Shown: positions 34,521 to 46,195 of the stretch, piece by piece | How the letters are laid out: the number at the start of each line of letters is the position of its first letter | How positions within the stretch are numbered: position 1 is the stretch's first letter | DNA from: Ligula intestinalis | Lineage: Eukaryota > Platyhelminthes > Cestoda > Diphyllobothriidea > Diphyllobothriidae | Direction of reading: 5' to 3' | Length of the DNA: 64,000 nucleotides | NCBI GenBank assembly: GCA_036362985.1 | Contig: JAYGXS010000003.1 | Span: 42,554,312 to 42,618,311, forward strand | Program-made: the position numbers and the translations under genes | The notes under the pieces: model-generated | The model's input: only the letters and a program-made list of their open reading frames with translations | What the model was told of the DNA's origin: nothing | Databases searched by the model: none

Positions 34521-35754
34521 TACAGCTCAAATACACCATAGTCAATGATGCAAACCAAGAGCATTCTCTCTAATTTCAATTATAGGACATAGGCGAACGG
34601 GTGCTAGGAAGAAACTGGTGTCACCGGGCCTAAAGTAGATCTAATCTATCTACTCGTCAGCCCTTGCATATTCTGTGTTAGTTTTGTAAAGCATGCCTCA
34701 CAGCCACGCAGTGTGGTGAGACGTTGTCAGCTAGAGCCTTTGACGAGAGGGCTCGAAACTTAGTTCTGAATAGTACCTTTAAGGCTTTGATTTTCGAGCA
34801 CTGATCCTACATTTCAGAGAATACTTTGGCATACACAGGAATTAAATTAAAACCCGGTAAATATACCATCATCGCTAATTTATTCACTAGGTGACGGATC
34901 CAAAAGACCTGATTAACATGGATCATTCCTGCTCCTAATCTCGATGCAACAGATTGTGGCAATTTGATGTAAAACTTCGCGAAGGGAATCACCGTGCACT
35001 TCGTGCGACACCGAAAGGCGATTCGTCCCTGGACTTTACAAGAGGATTTTCTAGACCAGGAAACGCAAGTAAAATGCGGCATGGCATGACTGACTCTCGT
35101 CAGCACCCAACGCTCATCTGGGGTTCCCGGAATCTAGATCCACCTAGCGGCCACATGTCGGTAATCGCCTCGATCGGTGGGCTAAACCAGATGAGAGTAT
35201 CCAGTGTTGTGTGTCCAAACACCAGTTATTTCTGCTGGTCCCCTTTCTTGCTCACAATTGCTCTTGTCTCTTTAAATTTTCAAAACATATTCTAGAGAGA
35301 AAACTAAAGACAGCCGGTAGGCGGCCCAGGCTGAATTGGGTCGCTCCTCCGCTAAATAAAACCGTGATCCATAGTGGAGTTTGGAAGTCGTCTTGGATAT
35401 TTAAGCAGCCCTCATCAGAGACGGGGCTGGAAAGTACCCTAAACGTCATCTGTATGATGATTGTGGTTATAGAGAATAATGATGATGTTAGAGTTATGAC
35501 TTGATCATATTCACCTAACCTAGAATTTTTTCGCAAGGTGACCTTTATTACTGCGGTGAGGAGAAAGTTCCCATTCCCGTGTCGTATCCAGCAGCCTACG
35601 ATAATTAATAAGACATTTGGGGAACACATAGATGGGTCCAGGGAGCGGCGACTCAATCGGAAAGCTTTCGATTTTCTTGTATGCATTATAGACTAACGTT
35701 ACGCAGACATCAAGATTGGATTTGATGACCGGACGACATGAACGCATTTCGGTG

Positions 35755-36000
35755 AATTGAGCGTATTGGCTCTCCGGAAGTTGACTTTCTGGTTGCGAGT
35801 GCCAGGTTCTGCGGGACTGTAGTGAAGCTTGCGAAGACACCAAAAGGCACTACCGTTTTGCCCGTATGGAGCTGCAACCCCTTAATTATCTTCAAGACGT
35901 TTGCGGCGGAAGTAACATATGCGTTCGAGCAGGTGGTGGGGAATCTCGAGTTTGCAAACAGCTCCACCACTATGGCGCCAAAATATTTTAAAAGGATTCG
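35755..36000 (-). CDS. possible sideroflexin-like exon
   Basis: A minus-strand open stretch reads YFGAIVVELFANSRFPTTCS, NAYVTSAANVLKIIKGLQLH, TGKTVVPFGVFASFTTVPQN and LALATRKSTSGEPI. The order AYVT-A ... LGL-like ... VPF ... A ... N ... R ... G-P-I follows the core of sideroflexins, which are multi-pass mitochondrial inner-membrane serine carriers. The resemblance is partial, no neighbouring exons were recognised and splice sites are not certain. It could be a chance ORF or a degraded exon. Confidence 0.3.
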
Positions 36001-36305
36001 AGCTGCAATCGCTGTATCCAAAAAGACGTAAATGCTCCGGTAACGGAATAAAATTGTCCTTCTCGGGACATCCTGTGAATTGTTATGTGAATTTCTTGGG
36101 TTTTTGATAAGTCAATTGAATTATCCAAATCTGTCCAACCCTCCTAATAAGTAAGTTAACCTAGTAGTAATTCTGGTGAATTGTAGATGATTGTTTAGAA
36201 AATCCTGCCTGAGCGGTCAGCTAACTGTATCCGTAATGGTTTTCATACTTGCAGTAGGCTGGGCGGGTAAATCGACATGAGTGCGATTAAATTCAAAGCT
36301 CCGAC

Positions 36306-36645
36306 GTGCCTTCCTAGCTCAATGGTAGAGCATTGGCTGTAATAAAGCCTTCCCTGATATAGTTCAGTATATTTAGGGTAGAAGGAAATGCCTTTGAAGA
36401 GCCTATTGAAAACAGCATGCATGAAATATCCAACATAAAATATGTTACTATAAAAGAGTAACATATGTACATGTGTACATGTACACATTTTAGCTGCGGG
36501 TGTGGTCAACGTGTCTGTGAGAGCATTCGGATGGTCTCTGGTGTGCAAAATATTTCCAACACAAAGTACGTTACTATAAAATAGTGAGTAGCATACACAA
36601 ATGTAATGTATGAAGTTCAAATCCCACCGAGGCCACGCATTTTTT
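36306..36645 (+). ncRNA. tRNA-like unit with A and B boxes 290 bp apart
   Basis: CGTGCCTTCCTAGCTCAATG then GTAGAGC gives a good A box (36315-36325). GAAGTTCAAATCCC gives a B box (36615-36625). CGTGCC at the start can pair with GGCCACG at the end, and TTTTTT (36640-36645) follows directly, as at Pol III terminators. The centre carries two similar 70-bp blocks (36415-36470 and 36545-36600). It may be a tRNA-derived repeat with an insertion rather than a working tRNA gene. Confidence 0.4.
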
Positions 36646-36649
36646 ACAA

Positions 36650-38886
36650 CGGGGTCAACGCAATTTTTGGTAATTGCTTTGCGCCTGATGTATTTTAGAT
36701 GGAGGCTTCATGCTCCGTCAGCCAATGTTCCGGTATTTTTTAAGTCGATCGACATAAACATCCTGCCATTAAGCGGAAGAATGATAGACATCAGTTTAAC
36801 TTGCATCCAGCGCTTAGCAATCCCAATGCAAACAATCAGTCACGTTTTTCAGCTATAACGACTCACTAACAGTCCTGAATTGAAAGTTGAAACTGACGGG
36901 ATAACCCGCCTTTCCATTAAATCAGGTATCAGACTGCAACACGCCTGGCTTAGTACTGTTTCTATAAGCCGTAAAGTGACTAGTAGGTCCACCTTGTGAT
37001 ACAGTAATAACTCCGATGAAAGTTGCACACCTAGTTTTTATACTACTCGGCTAGGATTGTCAGAAATTACTAACAGAAAATTAAAATTTCACAAGATCAC
37101 CTTGTTCCGGGGTATCTATTGTTGGAAATTGTGTCCAAATCGTAAGATTGCTTTCGAATTTGAGCCACCCATTTTTTTGCTCTCCATTCACGTGGGGATT
37201 TATTATCCTATACCATCCTTGCTAATCCTCTGCTTTGTTTGTCTGCATTTGTGATCATGTGGTCATATCTACAAAACACTGCTACCTTTTTAAATGCACG
37301 AAAACAAGTTATTTTATCTACAACATATCACCATCCAATATTTGTCAAATGCGGCCAATCTGTCCAACAAGGACCAACCACGTTCAAATAGTAAACTGAT
37401 CCCCCGAGTGCGTCAACGCGTAGGGCATTCTCACTTTCGACTTGGAAATAGCATCCCTCATGGACCCAGCAAGCTTTTTTTTAAATTAAAGACTAGGGGC
37501 AGTGTGTAGGGTAAACAAACTGTGAGAAGGAAACGACATTAAGCAAAAACTAAGAACAGTAAGACACATATAATCCTCAATTTATACGATAATAAAAAAT
37601 CCGCACATCTAAGTACGAGAATAATGCTGTATTTGGGAGATAAAAACAGCGTTCAGATCAGTCGTAATCGCACAGTATTGGGGTGGGAAGTAGTAATGAA
37701 GGAAAGAAGAGTGGAGGGTGAGGAGGGAATCCAAGCAAAAGCTAGTTCGTACTACGACTGTGAATGGGAGCATCGTTTTGATGGGATGTTGGCCCTGCGT
37801 GCTGCATTGATTAAAACATTGATAAAATACTTTTGCCGGAAGGGTTGTGTGGAGATTGGGGAACCATTAATAAGAGACTCAACAGCAACCGGTATAGGCA
37901 AGTGGGGAACGCCAATGGGCGGCCAGGGATTTCCGTGCAGTTCCAGGACACCGAAGCCCTGGGCAATGTAAGCAAACCTGTTCGGATAAGGAGGCCGTTG
38001 GAGACGGTAGAGCTGAGTGAAGGGGCGATTGTAGAATCGATAACGCGGCACCAGAACCTAGAGCAAGGTAAGTTGTGACGTTTAGAATGCATAATTTGGA
38101 TTGTTGCTTGAATTTTTCTAATAAAGGCTGCTGGTGAATGGATTTCACCAGACTTCCCCTTTGAGGGGAGAATTTTTTTTGATCCAAGTCTAGCATATAG
38201 ATCATTTGTGTTTCAATTTGTTAAAGGATGCATACGTGCATTTGCTAATCTATATACCAGTCCGTATGAAAACAGATTATTGAACGTATCTGAACAAATA
38301 TTATCCTAGTTTACGATCTGGCAAGTCGAAAGCAACCACAGAAGAAGTTTCTTTACGAAGCAAGTGATATGCTTAGTTACTATCCTCTCGCCAAAATCTG
38401 CTTTTTCACACGACACAAAAGAGTGGGCATAAAGCGACGGAAAGGATCTGAAATAGATTCTTGTGAAATCGTCAGTGACAAATTAGACAGTGCAAAAACT
38501 TCGAGCAAATTGGGTCTCATTTGGGTCTCAAAGTTCGTACATTAGCTTCCAGCTTCAGCCAGCAACTGTTCTCGTTAAATGTTAAATGAACTTCTGAAGT
38601 GTGCTTTCGACTAGGAAGGATAGCTTGAGTGAAGAATCCTCCAGCAAAATTTCCAGATATTTAGACAGGCCAGTATGCTAACTTTAAGTGCAGATCTTTT
38701 CTGTAGCCTGCTAAAAACGCACTCGGAAAAAGGACTATGTCTTTCTATTGATTTTCGATGTTCTTATGACTTTAGTTAAACTATATAGTATTACAACATA
38801 TGTCCTGTTGTATTCAGGGGTAGTAAATCGCGTCTTTTTCAAGTTTTATGCTGGAATAAAGGTTATTTTGCAGTTTAGAGCTTACA
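36650..38886. other. 2.2 kb without a recognisable gene
   Basis: Short ORFs only (for example 37624-37971, 115 codons). None shows a family signature. Confidence 0.5.
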
Positions 38887-38894
38887 CTATAGAG
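38887..38894. repeat. hAT target-site duplication, left
   Basis: CTATAGAG; pairs with CTCTAGAG at 42131-42138. A central TA is the preference of Buster-type hAT elements. Confidence 0.8.
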
Positions 38895-39329
38895 CAGGTG
38901 TCGGCAACCTTTTTAACTCAGAGAACCAAGAAAGCACATATTTGGAAATTTCTTTCAGAAAGAGCTATATAGTATATTTTAAAATGAAATTTTATCATTC
39001 TTTATACTTTTAAATAATGTTTTTATAGTACGCATTGTAAATGTGACTTCCGGTGCTGCATGGATTCGCTGAGGTTTTTATAGTCGGTAGTTGGTTAGGT
39101 TAAGCTTCATGCAAGCGTTGAGGCTTTCATCCGTTAAACGTGACCTTACTGTGGACTTGATGTATCTAAGATGTTATAATGACTGCTCACATGCATACAT
39201 AGATCCAAACACGTTCAATACAGCAACACGCACACGCAGCAGTGTGTGGTATGTTACCAGAAGCGTGTAAAAGTTTTGATTATCAGTTGGTCTTCGGGTT
39301 GAAGTTTTTTAAATTTCTGTCCACACGTG

Positions 39330-40960
39330 CTTGTTTGCCAACTTCGCTTTATGTCGTGCGATGCTTTCCAAATCTTCATTGAGTGACTTGAACTTATTCA
39401 ACCACATGTCTGAGGCCTTAAGGTCAGCCAATTCTTCTTTGAAATCTCTAACGGAGACACAAGGAATATAAAGTTGGTAGGCTGTGTTCAGTGAACACTC
39501 GGTTGGATGGGTGATGAACTCAAAAAGACAAGTGTGCTCTCAAAATTCTCCAAAGCGTGCCATGAACGACTGTAGGAGAATGGATGGTAAGCCAAGTAGC
39601 TGGTGTAGATCAACCTTTTGCGTGGACTCACTTACTGTGCATGCATCTTTATATTGTCTTACATTTTCAAAATGTAGTAATCGATTTGTTATAAGATCTG
39701 TAATCATGAGTTTAAGCTTGTTTTTAAAAGCAAGCACGGATTGTTGAAGGGATAACACTGTATTACCATTGCCTTACAATTTAACGTTAAGTTGGTTCAC
39801 TGTTCGGTCATATCCACGAGATAGTAAAACATGAGCCGCTCAGTTTCGGCTAGTTCACGATGCTCAATGTCCTTCATTTCGAGGAACGTCCGGATTTCGA
39901 TCAGGCAAGCTGTAAAACAGCTAAGCACCCTCCCTTTTGACAACCAACGTACCTTGCTGTGCAAAATCAGACCATGTTAGTTATTTCCAACTTCATCTAG
40001 CAGTGTTTTAAACTGTCGATCATTTGAGGCTCGGGCAACAATAAAGTTGATCACACGAATGACCAGCGACATCACTTCGCCAACCTGCGAGTCGCAGATC
40101 TGAGCACAGAGCTTCCTGGTGTAGAGTGCAATGGAAACGTAGGATTGGTCTACTTTTATATTCACAGATAAGCGCCACAAATCCTTTTTTTTTCTCCACC
40201 ATACACGGAGCACCGTTAGTACACACGGAGATAAGTTTATCCATAGGTAGTTTTTTTCTCAAGCGAAATCCATTAAGACGTGAATAAATCATCATCTCTT
40301 TTGGACACTTCTATTGGCAGAACCGCAAGACTTTGTTCGTGCAGTGTATCACCAGCAGCATATCCTGCAATCACACTGAACTGCGCCAAATGGCTTACTT
40401 TTGTTGACTCATCCAAAGCCAGGGAAAGGAACGGCGCTGCATTTATGTTTTTCACTTGCGTTTCCTCCACGTGGGTTGCCATCATGGTAAGCCCATAAAC
40501 ATATTTGCCGACAAAGGCATGCTTTATATCCGTTTAATTATCCCGTATTTGTTCGGAAGATCATCGAAAAGTATATCGGCTACATCCAGCATGAACGTTT
40601 TAGCAAACTCGCCATCTGTGAATGGTTCTCCGTTCCTAAATATTGCTAAAGATCCAGCAAAGCTAGCGGAGTTATAGTCACCTTGCTGGGTCCATACGCG
40701 GAGTTGCTTCTGGCTGGTTTGCATCCTGCTCATTAGTTCTTGGCATGCTTTCTCTCGACTATCTCCCGCAGGGTATTTTGATGCAAACGTACCATAGCGT
40801 GTGTTGAAGTGGCGCTTTGCATTCGACCGTTTCATCGATCTAAACTTGTCATAGCAAATTAGACACACCACATAATCTGCTCTCTGGACAAAGCCGAATT
40901 CTTCGGCCCATTCGTCTTGAAATGTACAATACTCTTCACCGCTTTTCGTTTAGCCATAAT
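39330..40960 (-). pseudogene. hAT transposase, broken
   Basis: Reading from 40960 on the minus strand: MAKRKAVKSIVHF, then a frame break, and VCLICYDKFRSMKRSNAKRH (zinc-finger-like; the last ligand after RHFNTR is Tyr where relatives have His). Next come ASKYPAGDSREKACQELMSR, AKTFMLDVADILFDD, PFLSLALDESTKVSHLAQFS (an acidic catalytic block), MDKLISVCTNGAPCMVEKKK and LRFHCTLHQEALCSDLRLAG, ending with LHFENVRQYKDAC. At least four frameshifts or stops separate the pieces. It belongs to the ZBED/GTF2IRD2-like group of hAT transposases; no host use is suggested. Confidence 0.88.
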
Positions 40961-41329
40961 CTTTGTTGCAGAGGTTAACTTTAGGCAAATGAGAGAGTGT
41001 AGCGTTCAAAGATGTGCGCTCCGTCTGAGGAAAGGAAGCAGTCAGATGTTAGGATCGATATATTAGTCCACAACGCAAGTGTTCGCGAATGAACTGCTTG
41101 CTCCGTTTGGGGGTAATAAACACGAGGCACTATATGTAACAAAGCCGCTGGCTCATGCGCGTAAGACAGCCTTGTCTGCCAGCGTGACAATGACCAAGCT
41201 GAGGTCGAGTATGCCAGCTGTCGTGCTTTAGTAGAGCGTTTGTTATTTAGCGAGCCTGTCGCCGCTGTTGGGACGCAAGAAAAAATGGAAGCAATTGCTG
41301 TCAGGTCGGAAAGAGACCAGCCAGGTCAA

Positions 41330-42015
41330 ACCTAGGGGTGCCGAAACTCCAAAGATTGGTCGAGATTAAATTGATTTTAATACGCGTCTCGGTGGCGGCA
41401 CGTCAGTGGAAGCGGACGGCTACAATGCGTGCCCTCCGCCCCTCGTTCTCCAAGCCCCACTGTCCCAAAGTCATGCGTTGCCCCAATCAACTGTTACAAT
41501 GCTCTCTTGCACTGACACCTCCGTCCCCCCGAGGCTTGACCTCGCAGCTGCGTCTGGGACACCGGTAACAGCTGCGCGAACGTCCCCTTTCCTTCGGTTT
41601 TCTGGCGGCCCCGATACCGCCGCCCTGGCGACCGCAGTTTATTCAGTCACGCACACACATCCGAGCGCACACGCGCGTCCAAATACCTTAGGGCCATTTA
41701 AATACTCCAACCCTCGGCCGATGCAGCAAAGATCTCTGCAGGCGAAATCCCCTCGGACAATTGCAAGACACCAATAACAGAACAATTGAACCTGCTCCGC
41801 AATCCTACTGAATCAGCTGTCATCACTGTCTCAAGCTCTCTCAGGTCTGGCTGGGCGCAATCAACATTAGCCCTGGCTTCGCCAGTGGCCATTGCCACCT
41901 GGGACAGCAATTGAGAGTTCTGTACATAATAAATTACTCCTTCTGGTGACTTGCGTCTTTTAACTTCCAATCTGGGATTTGGCCTGATGGTTGTAGTGAT
42001 CCGAGTACAGCCTAC
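41330..42015 (+). repeat. LTR-like fragment nested in the hAT element
   Basis: Has a TATA-like CATTTAAATAC (41696) and a poly(A) signal ATAATAAATT (41927), then GGCCTGATGGTTGTAGTG near the end. The final 120 bp match 16090-16210 in the VARS intron. It lies between the hAT 5' end and the transposase start, so it is probably a later insertion. Exact ends were not determined. Confidence 0.4.
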
Positions 42016-42130
42016 TACTTAGACCCCTAAAGAGTAACTAAAATCATAAAATCTGAAGTTTCTGAAAGAGCCATAAGCGATCATCAAAAGAGTCACATAT
42101 GGCTCGCGAGCCATGGGTTGCCGACCCCGG

Positions 42131-42138
42131 CTCTAGAG
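42131..42138. repeat. hAT target-site duplication, right
   Basis: CTCTAGAG, seven of eight bases equal to the left copy. Confidence 0.8.
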
Positions 42139-42529
42139 GGTGTATACTTCCCATGTAAAGAACACCGTACATTCCTTTGCGCTATTATGAACATACTACA
42201 TGGGGCCTTTAAGATTTCGAGATGGGTGTGGGGCATTAATAAACGGACAGATACGAGGATATTTGGACCGGAATGATACAGTTTTTATAAGCCTCATGCT
42301 TACAAATTTTTTCGAACGGAAATATGTATTTTCTTACAGTATAACATTTAATGAGTACATTATTTGCTACCAAATTGGTATAAGAAAGGATTTGGGGCAT
42401 ACTTTTTACGTAATATGTCGGAATTTATAAGGACATTGAAAAAAATCAATGGCCAAATGCATGTCATTTAATTTATCAGTTGCCAATAGAGGTGAATATG
42501 CGAGTTCCAGGAAGCAGATCAGAACAAGG

Positions 42530-42730
42530 AGGTACGACCACTGTACAAAGAGTTTTATTGTCCTGACTTTTCGGATTCCGTCTCCCTCCTTTGGTAATTG
42601 TATCACGTACATGACCTTGATACCATTACCGATGATTAAGGATTCACAACGGAATGCGAAAAGTCAGGACAATAAAACCCTTATTCCAGTGGTCGCATCT
42701 CCGTCTCTTGAATTTATAATTTCTTCATGA
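42530..42730. mobile_element. PLE tail, short inverted pair
   Basis: GTTTTATTGTCCTGACTTTT (42552) faces AAAAGTCAGGACAATAAAAC (42658), perfect reverse complements about 85 bp apart. The right half continues with the tail TTCCAGTGGTCGCATC seen in other PLE ends. Confidence 0.65.
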
Positions 42731-43335
42731 AATATAGTTTGAGGGTGACTGAAAAGAAATGCATTCAAAAGCCAGCATCTAAATGTGACAGAAATATCTT
42801 CAGATTATTCTACACCATAACCAATAATCGGAAACGCGTTCCAAAATTTCGGTTAGCACTTAATGAGATTGGTAACTGGCTATGCATGAAACTGCATTCT
42901 TAGGCTTCTTGATAGTCAGGGAAAACGGTCATGAGCATACACACCTCAGCAAATGCACATACCCCTTGGACACGAGACACCTAAACTTGCTCCCCAAAAA
43001 ACTGTAAAAAACGGCCGATTCTCTCTCTGTACCGTATAGCTTGTGGCCTTGCTAGCGACCGAGTTGTGTACGACAAACACAATTCTGAGAAGAAGACTCA
43101 ATCGCTGGGACAATATGTTTATTCGCCTGACATTTCGATAGCCGAAATTTGAAACATCGTTTCCCAGGTACAAATTTAAAGACAACGTACGTAGCAGAAT
43201 TTAATGGCACCATAAATTTCGTGAGCGCTCATCAGCCGCTTCCACTCGCTGCACAAACAGAATAACGAGTAATAAATTACAGAATTGAATTCATACAGAA
43301 AAATCGATTCAAAACATCAAGGTCACTTGAGTTAG

Positions 43336-43602
43336 TATCAGTATCAGTATATTGAGGGTATGTAGGAAAAATTCCTTTGAGTGCCCTATTTGTACATATG
43401 TGCAGTGGAAGCAAAAAATTTGTTGCTTAGATTGTTGGCGAGGCCAGTTGTCCTGAGTCATAGGATGAAAATAGGAGCAGACAGTGAAAAAACTCCTCAG
43501 GGATTTTTAGGAGAAAAACTGTCGCCCTTGTGGGGGTAATGCGTGGGATTTAGGAGAAAAAAGGGGGTTCCCACTGGGGGGGGGGGGCATTGCAAAGGTT
43601 CC
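43336..43602. other. 267-bp segment present only in the left PLE tail
   Basis: The left tail reads CTTGAGTTAG, then 267 bp, then CCAAGAGGC. The right tail reads (inverted) CTTGAGTTAGCCAAGAGGC without it. The segment includes a G run of 13 bases (43575-43587) and two copies of TTTAGGAGAAAAA. It is either an insertion on the left or a deletion on the right; no target duplication is seen. Confidence 0.8.
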
Positions 43603-43727
43603 CCAAGAGGCAATCAATAAAGTAGGAATTCAAACATTGTGGGCAGCAATAAACGCAGTAAAATGTCTAAGGCAAAAACATCTGAGGCAAAAATGTGGTA
43701 AGGGGGTGGGTAAACAAGGAGCCGGTG

Positions 43728-45070
43728 CTACCACGGCAGGGTTAGGTTCACCACATGCTCCAGTTGTTTACACAGGTCAGGTTTAAACCGCCTTATGTAT
43801 GCTGCCTCCAGGTAGCGTACGATACGAGTTGTTCGCGCCCGAACAAGTACTCGGAAGGATTTTTTAGGGTCAACAGAATGACCCGTATTCAATAGGTGTT
43901 CAGTGATGGAAGAACGGGGAGTCATATTCTCCTGTCTTAATAACCAACTCGGCAAGTGCTCTTTTGCTCTGGCTGCCAATTGCCGTTGTGTTCGTCCTAT
44001 GTACTTGCATCCGCAAGTGCATGTAAATTGGTAAACAACGGCAAGGCATCCTTCGCAGTTGGAATCGGAAGGGTCTTCACCGAGTTGCAAAATACAAGCT
44101 CAGCTGCAAAATAGGTCCTTTCAATGGTATTGCGTAAACGTCTCATGATGGTGTTTAAGGTATTGTCTCCCTTAAATGGCAAGGAAATGAAAACAGGCTT
44201 TTTCGGAGCTGATTGTTCTAAAACCTTTTGCCGTAAGGGTTTGCTATTCTTTTCAATAAAGTGAGCTGGATAACCACGCTTGAGAAGAGTTTCCTTGAGG
44301 CCAGCAATTTCTGCATCCAATGTATCCATTGAGCAGATTTTGCTTGTCCTCTGGAAGAGGGCGCAAACTAAGCTACGTTTCCATTGTAAGGGGACAAAAC
44401 TTAGATAATGCAAATGCTGCCCTCGCCATGTATTCTTATGGAAAACTCTACGCGTTATAGAATCATCTTTCTGCCTAGTCATGTGAACGTCTAAGAAAGA
44501 AAACTGGTTTCCACGTTCCACTTCCATCGTAAATTTCATTTTTGGATGTAAACTGTTCATTGTTAACAGTAGTTTCTTAGCTTCCTTTATGTTTTTAACA
44601 ATTGCAAAGATGTCATCCACATATCTTCTATAGAGTGTTGTACTTTTCAATGTGGAAGTTACTTTTTCGTCGAGGTGACCCATAAATATATCTGCAAAGG
44701 TAGTACCAAGAGGACTGTCCATTGCCACTCCGTCAACTTGTCTATACAGTTAGCCATTACATAGGAACTGAACATTCTTTGTACATAATTTTAATAACTC
44801 TCGTAATATGTCAGGGGGCAGGCGAGTTTCAGAAGCATATGCACAGATGATATTAATTTTTTCATTAAGGGGCACGTTGGTAAATAGTGACTCAACGTCC
44901 AAAGATATCATATATTTGCCTGAAATACTTTGATGACTAATTTTGTCGACAAATTGGAAACTTTCTCTCAGGATAAACGTAGAAAATCTATTGCGAATTG
45001 GTTCTAGTTCCTTTAATAGCCAACGCGCTAGTCTGTGAAATGGTGAATTGGACATGGATGAAACAAATGA
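43728..45070 (-). pseudogene. PLE RT and GIY-YIG, left copy
   Basis: From 45070 on the minus strand: SPFHRLARWLLKELEPIRN, motif A YMISLDVESLFTNVPL, LCTKNVQFLCNG, a TAA stop, LYRQVDGVAMDSPLGTTFAD (motif B), YRRYVDDIFAIV (motif C), RGNQFSFLDVHMTRQ, and after a frame break near 44050 the domain CEGCLAVVYQFTCTCGCKYI, GRTQRQLAARAKEH. The element is 5' truncated. All RT catalytic residues are present, but one stop and one frame break would prevent a single full-length product. Confidence 0.88.
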
Positions 45071-45080
45071 TATCATTTGT
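45063..45080. repeat. 18-bp perfect palindrome at the junction of two PLE copies
   Basis: ACAAATGATATCATTTGT equals its own reverse complement and forms the exact centre where the two opposed PLE copies meet. Confidence 0.95.
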
Positions 45081-46195
45081 GCATATGCTTCTGAAACTCG
45101 CCTGCCCCCTGACATATTACGAGAGTTATTAAAATTATGTACAAAGAATGTTCAGTTCCTATGTAATGGCTAACTGTATAGACAAGTTGACGGAGTGGCA
45201 ATGGACAGTCCTCTTGGTACTACCTTTGCAGATATATTTATGGGTCACCTCGACGAAAAAGTAACTTCCACATTGAAAAGTACAACACTCTATAGAAGAT
45301 ATGTGGATGACATCTTTGCAATTGTTAAAAACATAAAGGAAGCTAAGGAACTACTGTTAACAATGAACAGTTTACATCCAAAAATGAAATTTACGATGGA
45401 AGTGGAACGTGGAAACCAGTTTTCTTTCTTAGACTTTCACATGACTAGGCAGAAAGATGATTCTATAACGCGTAGAGTTTTCCATAAGAATACATGGCGA
45501 GGGCAGCATTTGCATTATCTAAGTTTTGTCCCCTTACAATGGAAACGTAGCTTAGTTTGCGCCCTCTTCCAGAGGACAAGCAAAATCTGCTCAATGGATA
45601 CATTGGATGCAGAAATTGCTGGCCTCAAGGAAACTCGTCTCAAGCGTGGTTATCCAGCTCACTTTATTGAAAAGAATAGCAAACCCTTACGGCAAAAGGT
45701 TTTAGAACAATCAGCTCCGAAAAAGCCTGTTTTCATTTCCTTGCCATTTAAGGGAGACAATACCTTAAACACCATCATGAGACGTTTACGCAATACCATT
45801 GAAAGGACCTATTTTGCAGCTGAGCTTGTATTTTGCAACTCGGTGAAGACCCTTCCGATTCCAACTGCGAAGGATGCCTTGCCGTTGTTTACCAATTTAC
45901 ATGCACTTGCGGATGCAAGTACATAGGACGAACACAACGGCAATTGGCAGCCAGAGCAAAAGAGCACTTGCCGAGTTGGTTATTAAGACAGGAGAATATG
46001 ACTCCCCGTTTTTCCATCACTGAACACCTATTGGATACGGGTCATTCTGTTGACCCTAAAAAATCCTTCCGAGTACTTGTTCGGGCGCGAACAACTCGTA
46101 TCTTACGCTACCTGGAGGCAGCATATATAAGGCGGTTTAAACCTAACCTATGTAAACAACTGGCGCATGTGGTGAACCTAACCCTGCCGTGGTAG
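45081..46195 (+). pseudogene. PLE RT and GIY-YIG, right copy
   Basis: Starts at ICAYASETRLPPDILRELLK, then NVQFLCNG, the same TAA as in the left copy, VAMDSPLGTTFADIFMGHLD, RRYVDDIFAIVKN, FSFLDFHMTRQ, and the same frame break before CEGCLAVVYQFTCTCGCKYI. It is truncated further than the left copy, so motif A is missing. Differences from the left copy include FLDF for FLDV, RLK for LLK and FSIT for SSIT. Confidence 0.88.

Larger units (their letters stand above)
38895..42130 (-). mobile_element. hAT DNA transposon, complete ends, inactive
   Basis: Ends are CAGGTGTCGGCAACC (38895) and, inverted, CCGGGGTCGGCAACC (ending 42130), typical hAT terminal repeats. They are flanked by an 8-bp target duplication, CTATAGAG (38887-38894) and CTCTAGAG (42131-42138), with one mismatch and a central TA. 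The transposase remnant lies on the minus strand, and an LTR-like fragment sits within the 5' part. Length is 3236 bp. Confidence 0.88.

Noticed and set aside
35340..35430. CTGATGAG on the minus strand considered as another hammerhead
   Set aside because: The GAAA part is absent at the right distance and stem II cannot be formed.
36460..36490. Palindromic TGTACATGTGTACATGTACA-like stretch
   Set aside because: Short and AT/GT-simple; it lies within the duplicated block of the tRNA-like unit and needs no separate explanation.
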